Below, piece after piece: positions 6,924-14,852 of a DNA stretch of 64,000 nt. Under the pieces are notes generated by a model that was given only the letters and a program-made list of their open reading frames with translations, did no database searches and was not told the origin of the DNA. The first letter of the stretch is position 1; each line of letters starts with the position of its first letter. A program made the translations under genes and the position numbers. Source of the stretch: Bacteroidales bacterium UBA6397 (GTDB lineage: Bacteria > Bacteroidota > Bacteroidia > Bacteroidales > UBA932); contig DJQB01000025.1 in assembly GCA_002439875.1 (NCBI GenBank), forward strand, positions 12,966 to 76,965, read 5' to 3'.

Positions 6924-9788
6924 CTACCCACGAAGATACTTCGCCGTCCAGGACTGCCCATTCCTGATCATGTCCTCCGGTGTGCCGGCGAAGACCACCT
7001 GACCGCCGTTGTCTCCGGCCTCGGGGCCGAGGTCGATCACCCAGTCAGCGGCCTTGATGACATCCAGATTGTGCTCCACGACAATCACCGTGTGACCGTT
7101 GCGGATCAGGAAATCAAAGGCTTTCAGCAGTTTCTCCACATCATAGAAATGCAGTCCGGTCGTCGGCTCGTCGAACAGAAACAAAATCTTTTTACGCACA
7201 TTGTCGGGATCGTCCTCGTTCTTGGACAGGAACCACGCCAGCTTGATCCTCTGGCTCTCGCCGCCGGAAAGCGTTGACGAGCTCTGACCGAGCTTTATGT
7301 AGGAAAGTCCCACATCCACAAGCGGCTGGAGTTTACGCGCGATCTGTTTGGACAGTTCCTCCGGCTGAGAGCCGAAGAACGAGATCGCCTCCTCGACGCT
7401 CATGTTCAGGATGTCGTCGACGTTCCTGCCTTTGAACCTGACCTCAAGGATGTCCGGCTTGAAGCGCTTGCCTCCGCACGTCTCGCAGACCATAGTCACG
7501 TCAGCCATGAACTGCATAGGAATCCGCACGAATCCGTCACCCTGACATTCTGGACATCGTCCGCCGTCCTGGTTGAACGAGAAGAAGGACGGAGTGTAAC
7601 CGTTGATCTTGGCATATTGCTGATCAGCAAGAAGTTTGCGGATGTCATCGTAGACCTTGAGATAGGTCACGGCGTTGGAGCGGGAGCTCTTCCCTATCGG
7701 GTTCTGGTCGACATATTCAACATTCTTGATGCGGTCGATGTTGCCGGAGATCTTTCTGAATATTCCCGGAAGGTCGCCGGTCTGGTTGATCATGCGGTAG
7801 AGCGCAGGGTAGAGTATGTCCCCCACGAGGGAGGACTTGCCGCTGCCGCTGACCCCGGAGACCACGGTAAGGACACCCAGCGGAAACTTCACATCTATAT
7901 TCTTAAGATTGTGCTCCTGAGCTCCTTCCACCGTTATTGAATAGGTCCACGGGTGCTTTTCCCTGACATAGCGGGAACGCTGCCCGGTCAGGTACTGGAG
8001 CGTCAGGGAATTGTCCATTACCTTCGCTGGAACCTTGTCACCGATCCTTCCCTGAAAGACAATCCGTCCGCCGTTCACTCCGGCGTACGGTCCCATGTCG
8101 ATCAGCACATCGGCCGCCCGGATGATCTCCTCGTCGTGCTCGACCACAACGAGTGTGTTGCCGATGTCACGAAGTTTGCTAAGCACACCGATAAGCCGCT
8201 CGGTGTCACGCGGATGGAGTCCTATGCTCGGTTCGTCCAGAATGTACATCGAGCCGACCAGCGAACTGCCCAAAGCCGTCACCAGATTGATTCTCTGGCT
8301 CTCTCCTCCGGAAAGGGTGTTGCATGCGCGGCTCAAGGTCAGGTACGACAAACCTACGTCCTTGATGTATTCCAGGCGCGCTACGATCTCCTCAACCGCC
8401 TTGCGGACGATGGATGTCTCATAGTCGGTCAGCCTCAGACAAGAGAAGAAATCCAGCAGCTCATCAATGTTCATGTCAAGCAGATCCGCTATCGTCTTCC
8501 CGCCGACTTTCACGTACAACGCCTCTGGACGGAGTCTCGTGCCGTGGCAGGCGTGACAGGTGGTACGGCCGGAGAAACGGCTGAGCATATACTTGTACTG
8601 GATCTTGTACCTTTGGGACTCCACCCATTTGAAGAACTCGTTGATGCCGATGATCGAATTGTCGTCACCCTCAACGCTGTGCCCGTCCCAGATGATGTCC
8701 TTGACTTTCTGCGACAGGTTGCAATACGGCTCGAAAATCGGAATCCCGTAACGTGGAGCGACCTTGATCAGATGATCCCTGAACCAGCCCATCGACTCCC
8801 CTTTCCAACAGGCGATGGCGCCGTCGTAGATGCTCTTGGTCTTGTCCGGAATAACCAGATCCTCACTGACCCCGATGATTTTTCCGAGGCCTCCGCAGAC
8901 AGGACAGGCGCCCAGAGGGCTGTTGAACGAGAAGAGATATTCATCAGGCTGGCGGAATGTCATTCCGTCAAGTTCGAAGCGGTTGGAATATTCCTCCACG
9001 GAATTGTCCTTACGGAGGATGAGTTTGCCCTCCCCAACCCTGAACGCCGTGTCGATCGACGACCGCAGCCTGGTCTGAAGATCCTCCCATTCGTTCTGCG
9101 ACCACGGAGATCCGTCTTCCGAATATGGCAGGCACTCTTTGAATGTCGGAAGTTTCAGACGATCGACCAGCAAATCAAGATGCTCCGGGTATTCACCTTT
9201 GTCCGCCATCCTCATTATGTCCTCAATACGGATGATGCCGTCATCTCCGAAGAACCGGGAATATCCCTCCTCCTTGAGACGGAGCATCAGCTCGACCTTG
9301 TCCTCCCTGCCTGACCAGTTCAAGTCAGCGAGAATATACGCCGTCTTAGAATCGCCACTTAAAATACTGGCCATCACATCGTTGACGCTGTGGCATTTGA
9401 CCTCATTGCCGCTGACGGGGGAATATGTCCGTCCGATGCGCGCGAAGATTATGCGGAGGTAGTCGTAGATCTCGGTTGTCGTGGCGACGGTCGAGCGGGG
9501 GTTCTTGACATTGACCTTCTGCTCGATCGCGATGGCCGGCGGTATACCTTCTATGGACTCCACATCCGGCTTGCTCATCCTGCCAAGGAACTGGCGCGCA
9601 TAGGATGAAAGGCTCTCGGCGAAACGTCTCTGCCCTTCGGCGAAAAGCGTGTCGAAAGCCAGGGATGACTTACCCGAGCCGGAAATGCCGGTCACAACCA
9701 CGAGCTTGTTCCTCGGGATCTCGACCGTGATGTCCTTAAGGTTGTTCACCTTGGCTCCTTTTATGATGATATTGCCGTCTTCTGTCAT
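6924..9788 (-). CDS. uvrA: UvrABC excinuclease subunit A
   Basis: A 954-residue DNA damage sensor of nucleotide excision repair. It has two ABC ATPase modules: Walker A GISGSGKSSLAFDTLFAEGQ near residue 34 and GVSGSGKSSLVGDILYPALY in the second half. The signature LSGGESQRI occurs in each module. Zinc-binding cysteine pairs are visible in CPVCGGLGK, CHACHGTRL, CPECQGDGF and CETCGGKRF. Length and order match normal UvrA. A TAAATTTG box (9809-9816) lies 21 bases upstream of the start. uvrB and uvrC are not in the window. Long frames on the opposite strand within this gene are shadows of its codon pattern. Confidence 0.98.
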   Translation of the reverse strand: MTEDGNIIIKGAKVNNLKDITVEIPRNKLVVVTGISGSGKSSLAFDTLFAEGQRRFAESLSSYARQFLGRMSKPDVESIEGIPPAIAIEQKVNVKNPRSTVATTTEIYDYLRIIFARIGRTYSPVSGNEVKCHSVNDVMASILSGDSKTAYILADLNWSGREDKVELMLRLKEEGYSRFFGDDGIIRIEDIMRMADKGEYPEHLDLLVDRLKLPTFKECLPYSEDGSPWSQNEWEDLQTRLRSSIDTAFRVGEGKLILRKDNSVEEYSNRFELDGMTFRQPDEYLFSFNSPLGACPVCGGLGKIIGVSEDLVIPDKTKSIYDGAIACWKGESMGWFRDHLIKVAPRYGIPIFEPYCNLSQKVKDIIWDGHSVEGDDNSIIGINEFFKWVESQRYKIQYKYMLSRFSGRTTCHACHGTRLRPEALYVKVGGKTIADLLDMNIDELLDFFSCLRLTDYETSIVRKAVEEIVARLEYIKDVGLSYLTLSRACNTLSGGESQRINLVTALGSSLVGSMYILDEPSIGLHPRDTERLIGVLSKLRDIGNTLVVVEHDEEIIRAADVLIDMGPYAGVNGGRIVFQGRIGDKVPAKVMDNSLTLQYLTGQRSRYVREKHPWTYSITVEGAQEHNLKNIDVKFPLGVLTVVSGVSGSGKSSLVGDILYPALYRMINQTGDLPGIFRKISGNIDRIKNVEYVDQNPIGKSSRSNAVTYLKVYDDIRKLLADQQYAKINGYTPSFFSFNQDGGRCPECQGDGFVRIPMQFMADVTMVCETCGGKRFKPDILEVRFKGRNVDDILNMSVEEAISFFGSQPEELSKQIARKLQPLVDVGLSYIKLGQSSSTLSGGESQRIKLAWFLSKNEDDPDNVRKKILFLFDEPTTGLHFYDVEKLLKAFDFLIRNGHTVIVVEHNLDVIKAADWVIDLGPEAGDNGGQVVFAGTPEDMIRNGQSWTAKYLRG

Positions 9789-9808
9789 AGTTTAAAATTT
9801 CAGAACAA

Positions 9809-9816
9809 CAAATTTA
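9809..9816 (-). promoter_or_regulatory. uvrA promoter -7 box
   Basis: TAAATTTG on the minus strand, 21 bases before the uvrA ATG. It matches TAnnTTTG. No convincing -33 element is seen. Confidence 0.4.
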
Positions 9817-9887
9817 CGAATAATTGTCCGTATTCGCGGCACTGTTTGATCCAAAGAAGAAGAGGCGTGATTATCGGCCGAAAAGAG

Positions 9888-11426
9888 TCACTTGGCAACG
9901 CCGTGATAACTGAAGTCATAGAAATCAGCGAAGGTTCCATCCTCTCCCGTGGCGAACAACCCCAGAACGATTCCGGTGAATCCGGAAGCGGTCTCGCTGC
10001 TGAGGTAACGGGTGTTCATCTGCCCGAGATGACGGTAATCCTTTCCGTCCGGAGACCAGGAGAAAACATAAACATATTCATTGCCCTCGACCTTGAGCCA
10101 GATTTTCCCGTCGGAAGCAGGAAACGACTCAATATGAGTCAATTCGCCAAGTCTGTAGCGGACATTGACCTCTCGTCCTTTAAGATAAAGGTCATAATGC
10201 GAGCCGGCGTCCATAAACACAGTGAGTCCGGCCTCGGCACCATCGCCGACACTCAGGGAAGTCTCCGCGCGGAAGAATATGTCCTCCTGGCGGCGACCGA
10301 TGAATGTAGGAGAGATGTGGGTCTCATCCAAATTTTCTTTGGAGGCCTTCAATCTCAATGATTTTCCTGTCCACAGATAGTTCTCCATAAACGGATTACG
10401 AAGATACACCCAATCATGTCCGCATCTATCCTTGCTGAAATCAAGTGAAACAGGAGCCTTGTCAACAGGGTGAAGCGGAAGGGTCGGAACATTCATGTCC
10501 AGATAAAGCTCTCCGTTCCCGTTCACTGAGGGCCAACTTCCTTCCGGCCACTCAACCGGTGCCATAAACGTCTCACGTCCAAGAAGATGATGGCTTCCAC
10601 CCTGCGTCCTGAACCCAAGGCAGGCCATCCACCAGGAACCGTCGGCCGCCTGGACAAAATCTCCGTGTCCCAGACCTTGAATCGGATTAGCCTGAGAGCT
10701 CATCGTACAATGCGTAAGGATCGGATTGTCAGGGTTTCCCTCATAAGGGCCGTCAATCGAACGACTTCTGGCGATGGTCACCTTATGGGCATATTCAGTG
10801 CCACCCTCGGCTATCAGCAGGTAGAACCATCCATCCTTCCGGTAAAGGTGCGGGCCCTCCGGGTAGCGTCCGCCGGTTCCCCGCCATATCTCTTTGATCT
10901 CGCCCAGTTTCTCACCGGTCATCGGATCAATCTCGCAAAGGACGATTCTGCCGTCCGCAGTACCAGTGTACCAACATTTTCCGTCATAGAAAAACAGTGA
11001 CGGGTCGATGCCTCCAATATCGACATAGACAGGATCCGACCATTCACCCTCCGGATTGTCAGTGTGGACAATCATATTCCCTCCGTGGCCTGTGTTTGTC
11101 GTGATCATATAAAAGACACCATCATGGTAACGGATAGTTGGCGCATAGATTCCTCCCCACGACAGTGCGTCCGTCAGATCAATCTGCGAGCGACGGTCAA
11201 GGACGTTTCCGATCTGTTCCCAATTCACCAGATCCTTGCTGTGGAATATCGGAACCCCTGGGAAATACTGGAACGAGCTGTTAACAAGATAGTAGTCTTC
11301 ACCGACAGCGCAGACACTCGGATCAGGATGGAATCCCTTGATAACAGGGTTATCATATCCATACGACGGCAGCGGACAGAACGTAATGGCGGCCACAAGA
11401 ATCAGCATCAAACGGGAAAATCGCAT
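9888..11426 (-). CDS. secreted GH43 glycoside hydrolase (beta-xylosidase / arabinofuranosidase type)
   Basis: A GH43 five-bladed propeller enzyme of about 512 residues. The mature protein starts with NPVIKGFHPDPSVCAVGEDY, whose HPDPS aspartate is the usual general base. GIDPSLFFYDGKCW holds the pKa-modulating aspartate and RYPEGPHLY the catalytic glutamate. The C-terminal third is a beta-sandwich accessory domain (the SPTFIGRRQEDIFFRAET region) common in GH43 xylosidases. I chose the ATG at 11426 over the upstream one at 11468, because 11468 lies too close to the TATCTTTG promoter box (11479-11486) and MRFSRLMLILVAAITF gives a clean signal peptide. It stands alone and is probably periplasmic, acting on xylan or arabinan oligosaccharides. 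Confidence 0.88.
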   Translation of the reverse strand: MRFSRLMLILVAAITFCPLPSYGYDNPVIKGFHPDPSVCAVGEDYYLVNSSFQYFPGVPIFHSKDLVNWEQIGNVLDRRSQIDLTDALSWGGIYAPTIRYHDGVFYMITTNTGHGGNMIVHTDNPEGEWSDPVYVDIGGIDPSLFFYDGKCWYTGTADGRIVLCEIDPMTGEKLGEIKEIWRGTGGRYPEGPHLYRKDGWFYLLIAEGGTEYAHKVTIARSRSIDGPYEGNPDNPILTHCTMSSQANPIQGLGHGDFVQAADGSWWMACLGFRTQGGSHHLLGRETFMAPVEWPEGSWPSVNGNGELYLDMNVPTLPLHPVDKAPVSLDFSKDRCGHDWVYLRNPFMENYLWTGKSLRLKASKENLDETHISPTFIGRRQEDIFFRAETSLSVGDGAEAGLTVFMDAGSHYDLYLKGREVNVRYRLGELTHIESFPASDGKIWLKVEGNEYVYVFSWSPDGKDYRHLGQMNTRYLSSETASGFTGIVLGLFATGEDGTFADFYDFSYHGVAK

Positions 11427-11478
11427 ATTCCTAAATCTTATCATACGGGAAAGGATCATTATATTCAATTAATAATCA

Positions 11479-11486
11479 CAAAGATA
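11479..11486 (-). promoter_or_regulatory. GH43 promoter -7 box
   Basis: TATCTTTG on the minus strand, preceded by a TTG at a 20-base spacing. Transcription would begin only a few bases before 11468, which argues for a downstream translation start for the GH43 gene. Confidence 0.6.
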
Positions 11487-11540
11487 GGAATATTATCATA
11501 CAAAAACAACCTCTTTCGTAACCTTTCTTACAAAGCAAGG

Positions 11541-11571
11541 TTGCAGAATTGCCGGAAATTGAATAAATTTG
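11541..11571 (+). promoter_or_regulatory. tRNA-Gln promoter
   Basis: TTG at 11541-11543, a 20-base spacer, then TAAATTTG at 11564-11571, ten bases before the tRNA 5' end. This is a good Bacteroidota promoter match. Confidence 0.6.
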
Positions 11572-11580
11572 CGGAGGGAA

Positions 11581-11653
11581 TTGAGGTATGGTGTAATGGT
11601 AGCACTACAGATTTTGGTTCTGCCAGTTCAGGTTCGAGTCCTGATATCTCAAC
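11581..11653 (+). tRNA. tRNA-Gln (anticodon TTG)
   Basis: A 73-base cloverleaf. The acceptor stem is TTGAGGT with ATCTCAA (one G-T pair), discriminator C. The D arm contains TGTAATGGTAGCAC, the anticodon loop is TTTTGGT with anticodon TTG, and the T arm contains GGTTCGAGTCC. The 3' CCA is not encoded. A promoter lies just upstream and an intrinsic terminator just downstream, so it is a single-gene transcript. Confidence 0.95.
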
Positions 11654-11660
11654 TTGGGAA

Positions 11661-11687
11661 GGAGAAACACGACGTTTCTCCTTTTTT
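11661..11687 (+). terminator. intrinsic terminator after tRNA-Gln
   Basis: Perfect 8-bp stem GGAGAAAC / GTTTCTCC with a five-base loop, followed directly by six T residues. Confidence 0.85.
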
Positions 11688-11728
11688 GGTAACGGGACGA
11701 TTTTGTCAACGGGTCAACATGTTTTGTC

Positions 11729-11744
11729 GAACATATTAATGTTC
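11729..11744. promoter_or_regulatory. palindrome upstream of the DJ-1/PfpI gene
   Basis: A 16-base imperfect palindrome with arms GAACAT and ATGTTC around ATTA, 80 bases before the DJ-1/PfpI start. It is a possible operator, but no promoter box is clear nearby. Confidence 0.25.
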
Positions 11745-11823
11745 AAGCAGCTACAGAATTTTTCCGGTCATCGTCAGAATAAACTCATAATAAACTTACT
11801 TCAAACAATTAATCCATCACGCA

Positions 11824-12399
11824 ATGAAAGGGGTACACATTTATTTAGCCGACGGCTTCGAGGAAATCGAGGCTCTCGCCACTCTTGATGTTCTCCGCAG
11901 AGGAGGAATCGATGCCAAAACTGTCTCGATCACGGATAACGGGACTGTGACCGGAGCGCACGGAGTACAAGTCGCAGCGGATTTGACCTGGAGCGGATTC
12001 GAAGCATCCGCTCCGCGCGAGAGGACTGGCTCTGCCGATGTTATGGTCTTCCCGGGAGGAATGCCCGGTACAAAGAACCTTGCGGAAAAACAGGAGTTAA
12101 TTAATATGATGAAGCGGCATTATGCCGATGGAGGGACAGTAGCGGCCATCTGCGCTGCGCCAGGACTCATAGTCTCACAGCTTCCGACGTTGGAAGGCAA
12201 GAAGTTCACCTGCTACGACGGATTCGACAAGGCTCCTGCGGCGAAAGGCGGTGAATATGTCAAGGCTCCATTCGTGGCTGACGGCAATCTTATCACTGGC
12301 CGAGGACCTGGATGCGCCGTCGATTTCGCACTCGCGATTGTGGCGCACCTCAAAGGTTACGTCCTTGCGTCGGAAGTCCGCGCAGCGATGATGATTTAG
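11824..12399 (+). CDS. DJ-1/PfpI family protein
   Basis: A 191-residue class I glutamine amidotransferase-like protein of the DJ-1/ThiJ/YajL group. The conserved glutamate sits in ADGFEEIEA (around residues 10-17). The nucleophile-elbow cysteine is in AAICAAPGLIV. The PGGMPG turn and the C-terminal ITGRGPGCAVDFALAIV are typical of the family. Relatives act as cysteine-dependent stress chaperones, glyoxalases or deglycases; the exact reaction cannot be read. It is preceded by a spacer with no recognised promoter and followed by a terminator at 12518. It is monocistronic. Confidence 0.88.
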   Translation: MKGVHIYLADGFEEIEALATLDVLRRGGIDAKTVSITDNGTVTGAHGVQVAADLTWSGFEASAPRERTGSADVMVFPGGMPGTKNLAEKQELINMMKRHYADGGTVAAICAAPGLIVSQLPTLEGKKFTCYDGFDKAPAAKGGEYVKAPFVADGNLITGRGPGCAVDFALAIVAHLKGYVLASEVRAAMMI

Positions 12400-12517
12400 C
12401 AACAGCCATGCTTGTGGCCAGACTTGCCGACGGGATAATGCCGCCGCTTTCTTACCATAGCACAAAAGCAGACCCACCATATCCTGCGGGCATCATGTTT
12501 TGGTCGAAAACGAAAGA

Positions 12518-12548
12518 AAGGTCCGGAATGAACTTCCGGCCTTTTTTT
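12518..12548 (+). terminator. intrinsic terminator, probably for the DJ-1/PfpI gene
   Basis: AAGG-CCGGAA pairs with TTCCGG-CCTT across a five-base loop, with one bulged T, followed by a run of T residues. It lies 119 bases after the DJ-1/PfpI stop. The spacer between them holds no recognisable gene. Confidence 0.7.
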
Positions 12549-12645
12549 GGGGATAGGTAGAACATTCCTATCTTTTGCTATGTTGGTCGCTGAACCACCG
12601 CTAATGCGTGACAGCAAGGGAATAATAGGGCAGAATTTGGGAGAA

Positions 12646-12690
12646 AAGAAAAAGTCTCTCAAACTGTTGAATGACAACTTGAGAGACTTT
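12646..12690 (-). terminator. intrinsic terminator after tRNA-Asp
   Basis: A 12-bp stem (AAAGTCTCTCAA with TTGAGAGACTTT) directly after the tRNA 3' end on the minus strand, ending in a T-rich tract. Confidence 0.8.
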
Positions 12691-12693
12691 CTG

Positions 12694-12767
12694 CGGTGCG
12701 GAAGGGACTCGAACCCTCGACCTCCGGCGTGACAGGCCGGCATTCTAACCAGCTGAACTACCGCACC
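12694..12767 (-). tRNA. tRNA-Asp (anticodon GTC)
   Basis: A 74-base cloverleaf read on the minus strand: acceptor stem GGTGCGG with CCGCACC, D arm GTTCAGCTGGTTAGAAT, anticodon loop CTGTCAC with anticodon GTC, and T arm GAGGGTTCGAGTCCCTT. The 3' CCA is not encoded. It is flanked by its own promoter (12817-12847) and terminator. Confidence 0.96.
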
Positions 12768-12776
12768 TTGCGAATT

Positions 12777-12819
12777 TTGCATCCGTCATTTAAGAATATT
12801 TTCTTGAATGCGGATGCAA
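12777..12819 (-). repeat. long hairpin in the tRNA-Asp leader
   Basis: Near-perfect inverted repeat. TTGCATCCG, CATT and AAGAA in the left arm pair with TTCTT, AATG and CGGATGCAA in the right arm, about 18 pairs with two interruptions. It lies between the -7 box and the mature 5' end of tRNA-Asp, and its right arm overlaps the -7 box. It could be a processing signal or a regulatory palindrome. Confidence 0.5.
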
Positions 12820-12847
12820 AGATAGGCATTTTTATTTTACTTGCAAA
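12817..12847 (-). promoter_or_regulatory. tRNA-Asp promoter
   Basis: On the minus strand: TTTG (12847-12844), a 19-base spacer, then TATCTTTG (12824-12817). This is an exact match to the Bacteroidota consensus. Confidence 0.75.
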
Positions 12848-12852
12848 CTTTT

Positions 12853-13290
12853 TTACTTAATTTCTATGTTTTTTTTCGCTGAAGATACTTCCTGCTTGAG
12901 AACCTTAGGGATGTTGATCTTCAGGACACCGTTGACAACTGAAGCACTAATTTTCTCTTTCTCAACATCTTCAGGCAAAACCATAGTCTGTTGGAACTTT
13001 GAATATGAGAACTCACGCCTCAAATAATGACCGTGCTTCTTTTCTTCATTGTTCTCCTCTTTCTTCTCCATATTGATCACAAGATCGCCATTGTCATCAA
13101 GGCTTACCTTGAAATCGTCCTTGGTCATACCTGGAGCGGCAAGCTCAATGTCGTAGCTTTTCTCGTTTTCCAATACATTGATCGCTGGAGCGGTCGCATT
13201 GGCCCTAACCATCCAATCATTGTCAAAGAAATCATTGAACATACTTGGTAACCAATTCTGGTTGTTGTTCTTTTTTGATACTGGTAACAT
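12853..13290 (-). CDS. Hsp20 / alpha-crystallin small heat-shock protein
   Basis: A 145-residue small heat-shock chaperone that holds unfolded proteins in the cytoplasm. The alpha-crystallin domain spans about residues 38-135. It has the DIELAAPGMTKDDFKVSLDD strand pair and the VVNGVLKINIPK signature near the end. The N-terminal FNDFFDNDW is typical of Bacteroidota Hsp20. I chose the ATG at 13290 because an AGGAG sits eight bases upstream; an ATG at 13344 would add a lysine-rich tail not expected in the family. A TATCTTTT box (13355-13362) lies upstream. It is monocistronic. Confidence 0.93.
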   Translation of the reverse strand: MLPVSKKNNNQNWLPSMFNDFFDNDWMVRANATAPAINVLENEKSYDIELAAPGMTKDDFKVSLDDNGDLVINMEKKEENNEEKKHGHYLRREFSYSKFQQTMVLPEDVEKEKISASVVNGVLKINIPKVLKQEVSSAKKNIEIK

Positions 13291-13354
13291 AATTAAATCT
13301 CCTATTTTTATTTTTTTATTTATCTTTTTCGCCCGCTCTTTCAAGCGGACATCT

Positions 13355-13362
13355 AAAAGATA
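13355..13362 (-). promoter_or_regulatory. candidate hsp20 promoter -7 box
   Basis: TATCTTTT on the minus strand, one base off the TAnnTTTG consensus, 65 bases before the hsp20 start. Confidence 0.35.
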
Positions 13363-13395
13363 ATCAATCGGCGTGCCGACATCACAGGAGTATCA

Positions 13396-13436
13396 AAACG
13401 ACGACATATTGTCTCGTTATTCTGACAATATGTCGT
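13396..13436. terminator. bidirectional hairpin downstream of sdaA
   Basis: AAAACGAC and ATATTGTC pair with GACAATAT and GTCGTTTT, with a three-base bulge, and are flanked by T-rich sequence on the plus strand and TTTT on the minus strand. It lies 90 bases beyond the sdaA stop and before the hsp20 promoter, which suits transcription termination for sdaA. Confidence 0.5.
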
Positions 13437-13525
13437 TTTTAACTGTCTTTATGTCGAATATATGTCCTTAACCGTTTTTGGACTCTTGACACGCCTAAGG
13501 TCACTGACCGATAGCCGTCCATGGC

Positions 13526-14737
13526 CTAAGGCATTTTCCTGAAGTCCTTGGCAAGGCCACCGGCACCGGTCTCCTTGTAAAGTGAGGGCAGATCCTTTCC
13601 TGTCTGCTTCATTACCTCTACCACGTGGTCGAAAGAAACACGATGCTTTCCGTCCGAAAACGCCGCATAAAGATTCGAATCCAACGCGCGAGTCGCGGCA
13701 AAAGCGTTTCTCTCGATGCACGGAATCTGCACAAGACCGCAGATTGGATCACAGGTCATACCGAGGTGATGCTCCAATCCCATCTCGGCTGCATACTCAA
13801 TCTGCGAGGGACTTCCTCCGAAAAGTTGGCACGCAGCGGCGGAAGCCATGGCACATGCCACACCGACCTCCCCCTGGCAGCCGACTTCCGCGCCGGAGAT
13901 GGAAGCGTTCCGTTTGACTACATTGCCGATGACTCCTGCGGTCGCCAGAGCGTGAAGCATACGGACATCCTTGAAGTCATGGCCTTTCGCCAGATGATAT
14001 AGGACACCGGGCAGGACTCCGCTCGATCCGCAGGTCGGAGCTGTCACGATAACTCCGCCGGAAGCGTTCTCCTCGCTCACGGCAAGGGCATACGCATAGA
14101 CAAGGCCTCTTGTCTGGAGGGTCTGCTTATAGCCGGTCGCCTTGACATAATAGGTCGGGGCCTTTCTCGGAAGATTCAACGGACCTGGGAGCACACCCTC
14201 GTGGTCAATGCCTCTTTCCACTGCCGCCTTCATGGCCAACCACACCTCCTGAAGGTAATCCCAGATGTCGGAGCCTTCGCAAAGGTCCACATATTCCCAA
14301 TAGCTACGTCCCTTGTCCTCGCACCATCTCTGGATCTCGGCAAGGTGGTTCATCCCATAGACCTCCGGAGTCGAGAAGCGGTCATCAGGCTTTCCTTCAG
14401 ATAAAGCCCCACCGCCCACACTGTAGACGGTCCACTCATCTGTCTGGCGGCCGTCAGAGTCAAAGGACTTGAAGCACATACCATTAGGATGAAACGGGAG
14501 GAAAATTTCCGGCTTCCATACAATACGCACCGGAGCGATACGGTCCAATGCCTCGATAACCGCCACATCTGTCATGTGGCCCTTACCCGTGGCAGCAAGG
14601 CTTCCGTAAAGCGTCACCTCGAAGGAGGATGCGCCAAAATGTCTCTCGGCGAACATCTTGGCTGCCTTGTTTGGACCCATCGTATGGCTGCTGGATGGCC
14701 CTTTGCCAATTTTATAAAGTTCTTTAAGTGATTTCAT
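13526..14737 (-). CDS. sdaA: L-serine ammonia-lyase, single-chain iron-sulfur type
   Basis: A 403-residue L-serine dehydratase that converts L-serine to pyruvate and ammonia in the cytoplasm. The beta-domain comes first (KIGKGPSSSHTMGPNKAAKMF). The alpha-domain follows, with VTAPTCGSSGVLPGVLYHL and CQGEVGVACAMASAAACQLF. The final CDPICGLVQIPCIERNAF supplies the cysteines that bind the 4Fe-4S cluster. Both domains are in one chain, as usual in Bacteroidota. It is monocistronic, with a hairpin terminator downstream. No clear promoter box was found. Confidence 0.96.
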   Translation of the reverse strand: MKSLKELYKIGKGPSSSHTMGPNKAAKMFAERHFGASSFEVTLYGSLAATGKGHMTDVAVIEALDRIAPVRIVWKPEIFLPFHPNGMCFKSFDSDGRQTDEWTVYSVGGGALSEGKPDDRFSTPEVYGMNHLAEIQRWCEDKGRSYWEYVDLCEGSDIWDYLQEVWLAMKAAVERGIDHEGVLPGPLNLPRKAPTYYVKATGYKQTLQTRGLVYAYALAVSEENASGGVIVTAPTCGSSGVLPGVLYHLAKGHDFKDVRMLHALATAGVIGNVVKRNASISGAEVGCQGEVGVACAMASAAACQLFGGSPSQIEYAAEMGLEHHLGMTCDPICGLVQIPCIERNAFAATRALDSNLYAAFSDGKHRVSFDHVVEVMKQTGKDLPSLYKETGAGGLAKDFRKMP

Positions 14738-14852
14738 AATTCTCGTCCGATTTATTTACAGCTTGGGATAAGCCCGCCAATCATCGCGGCGCGTTCCTGC
14801 TGATGTCAGCCCATTGATTTTTAGTGGACTTGGAATATCTGTGAAAGCCATG

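Noticed and set aside
7953..9314. 453-codon open frame on the plus strand inside uvrA
   Set aside because: It lies wholly opposite conserved uvrA coding sequence; its composition (Val/Asp/Arg rich, no domain) is the mirror of the uvrA codon pattern.
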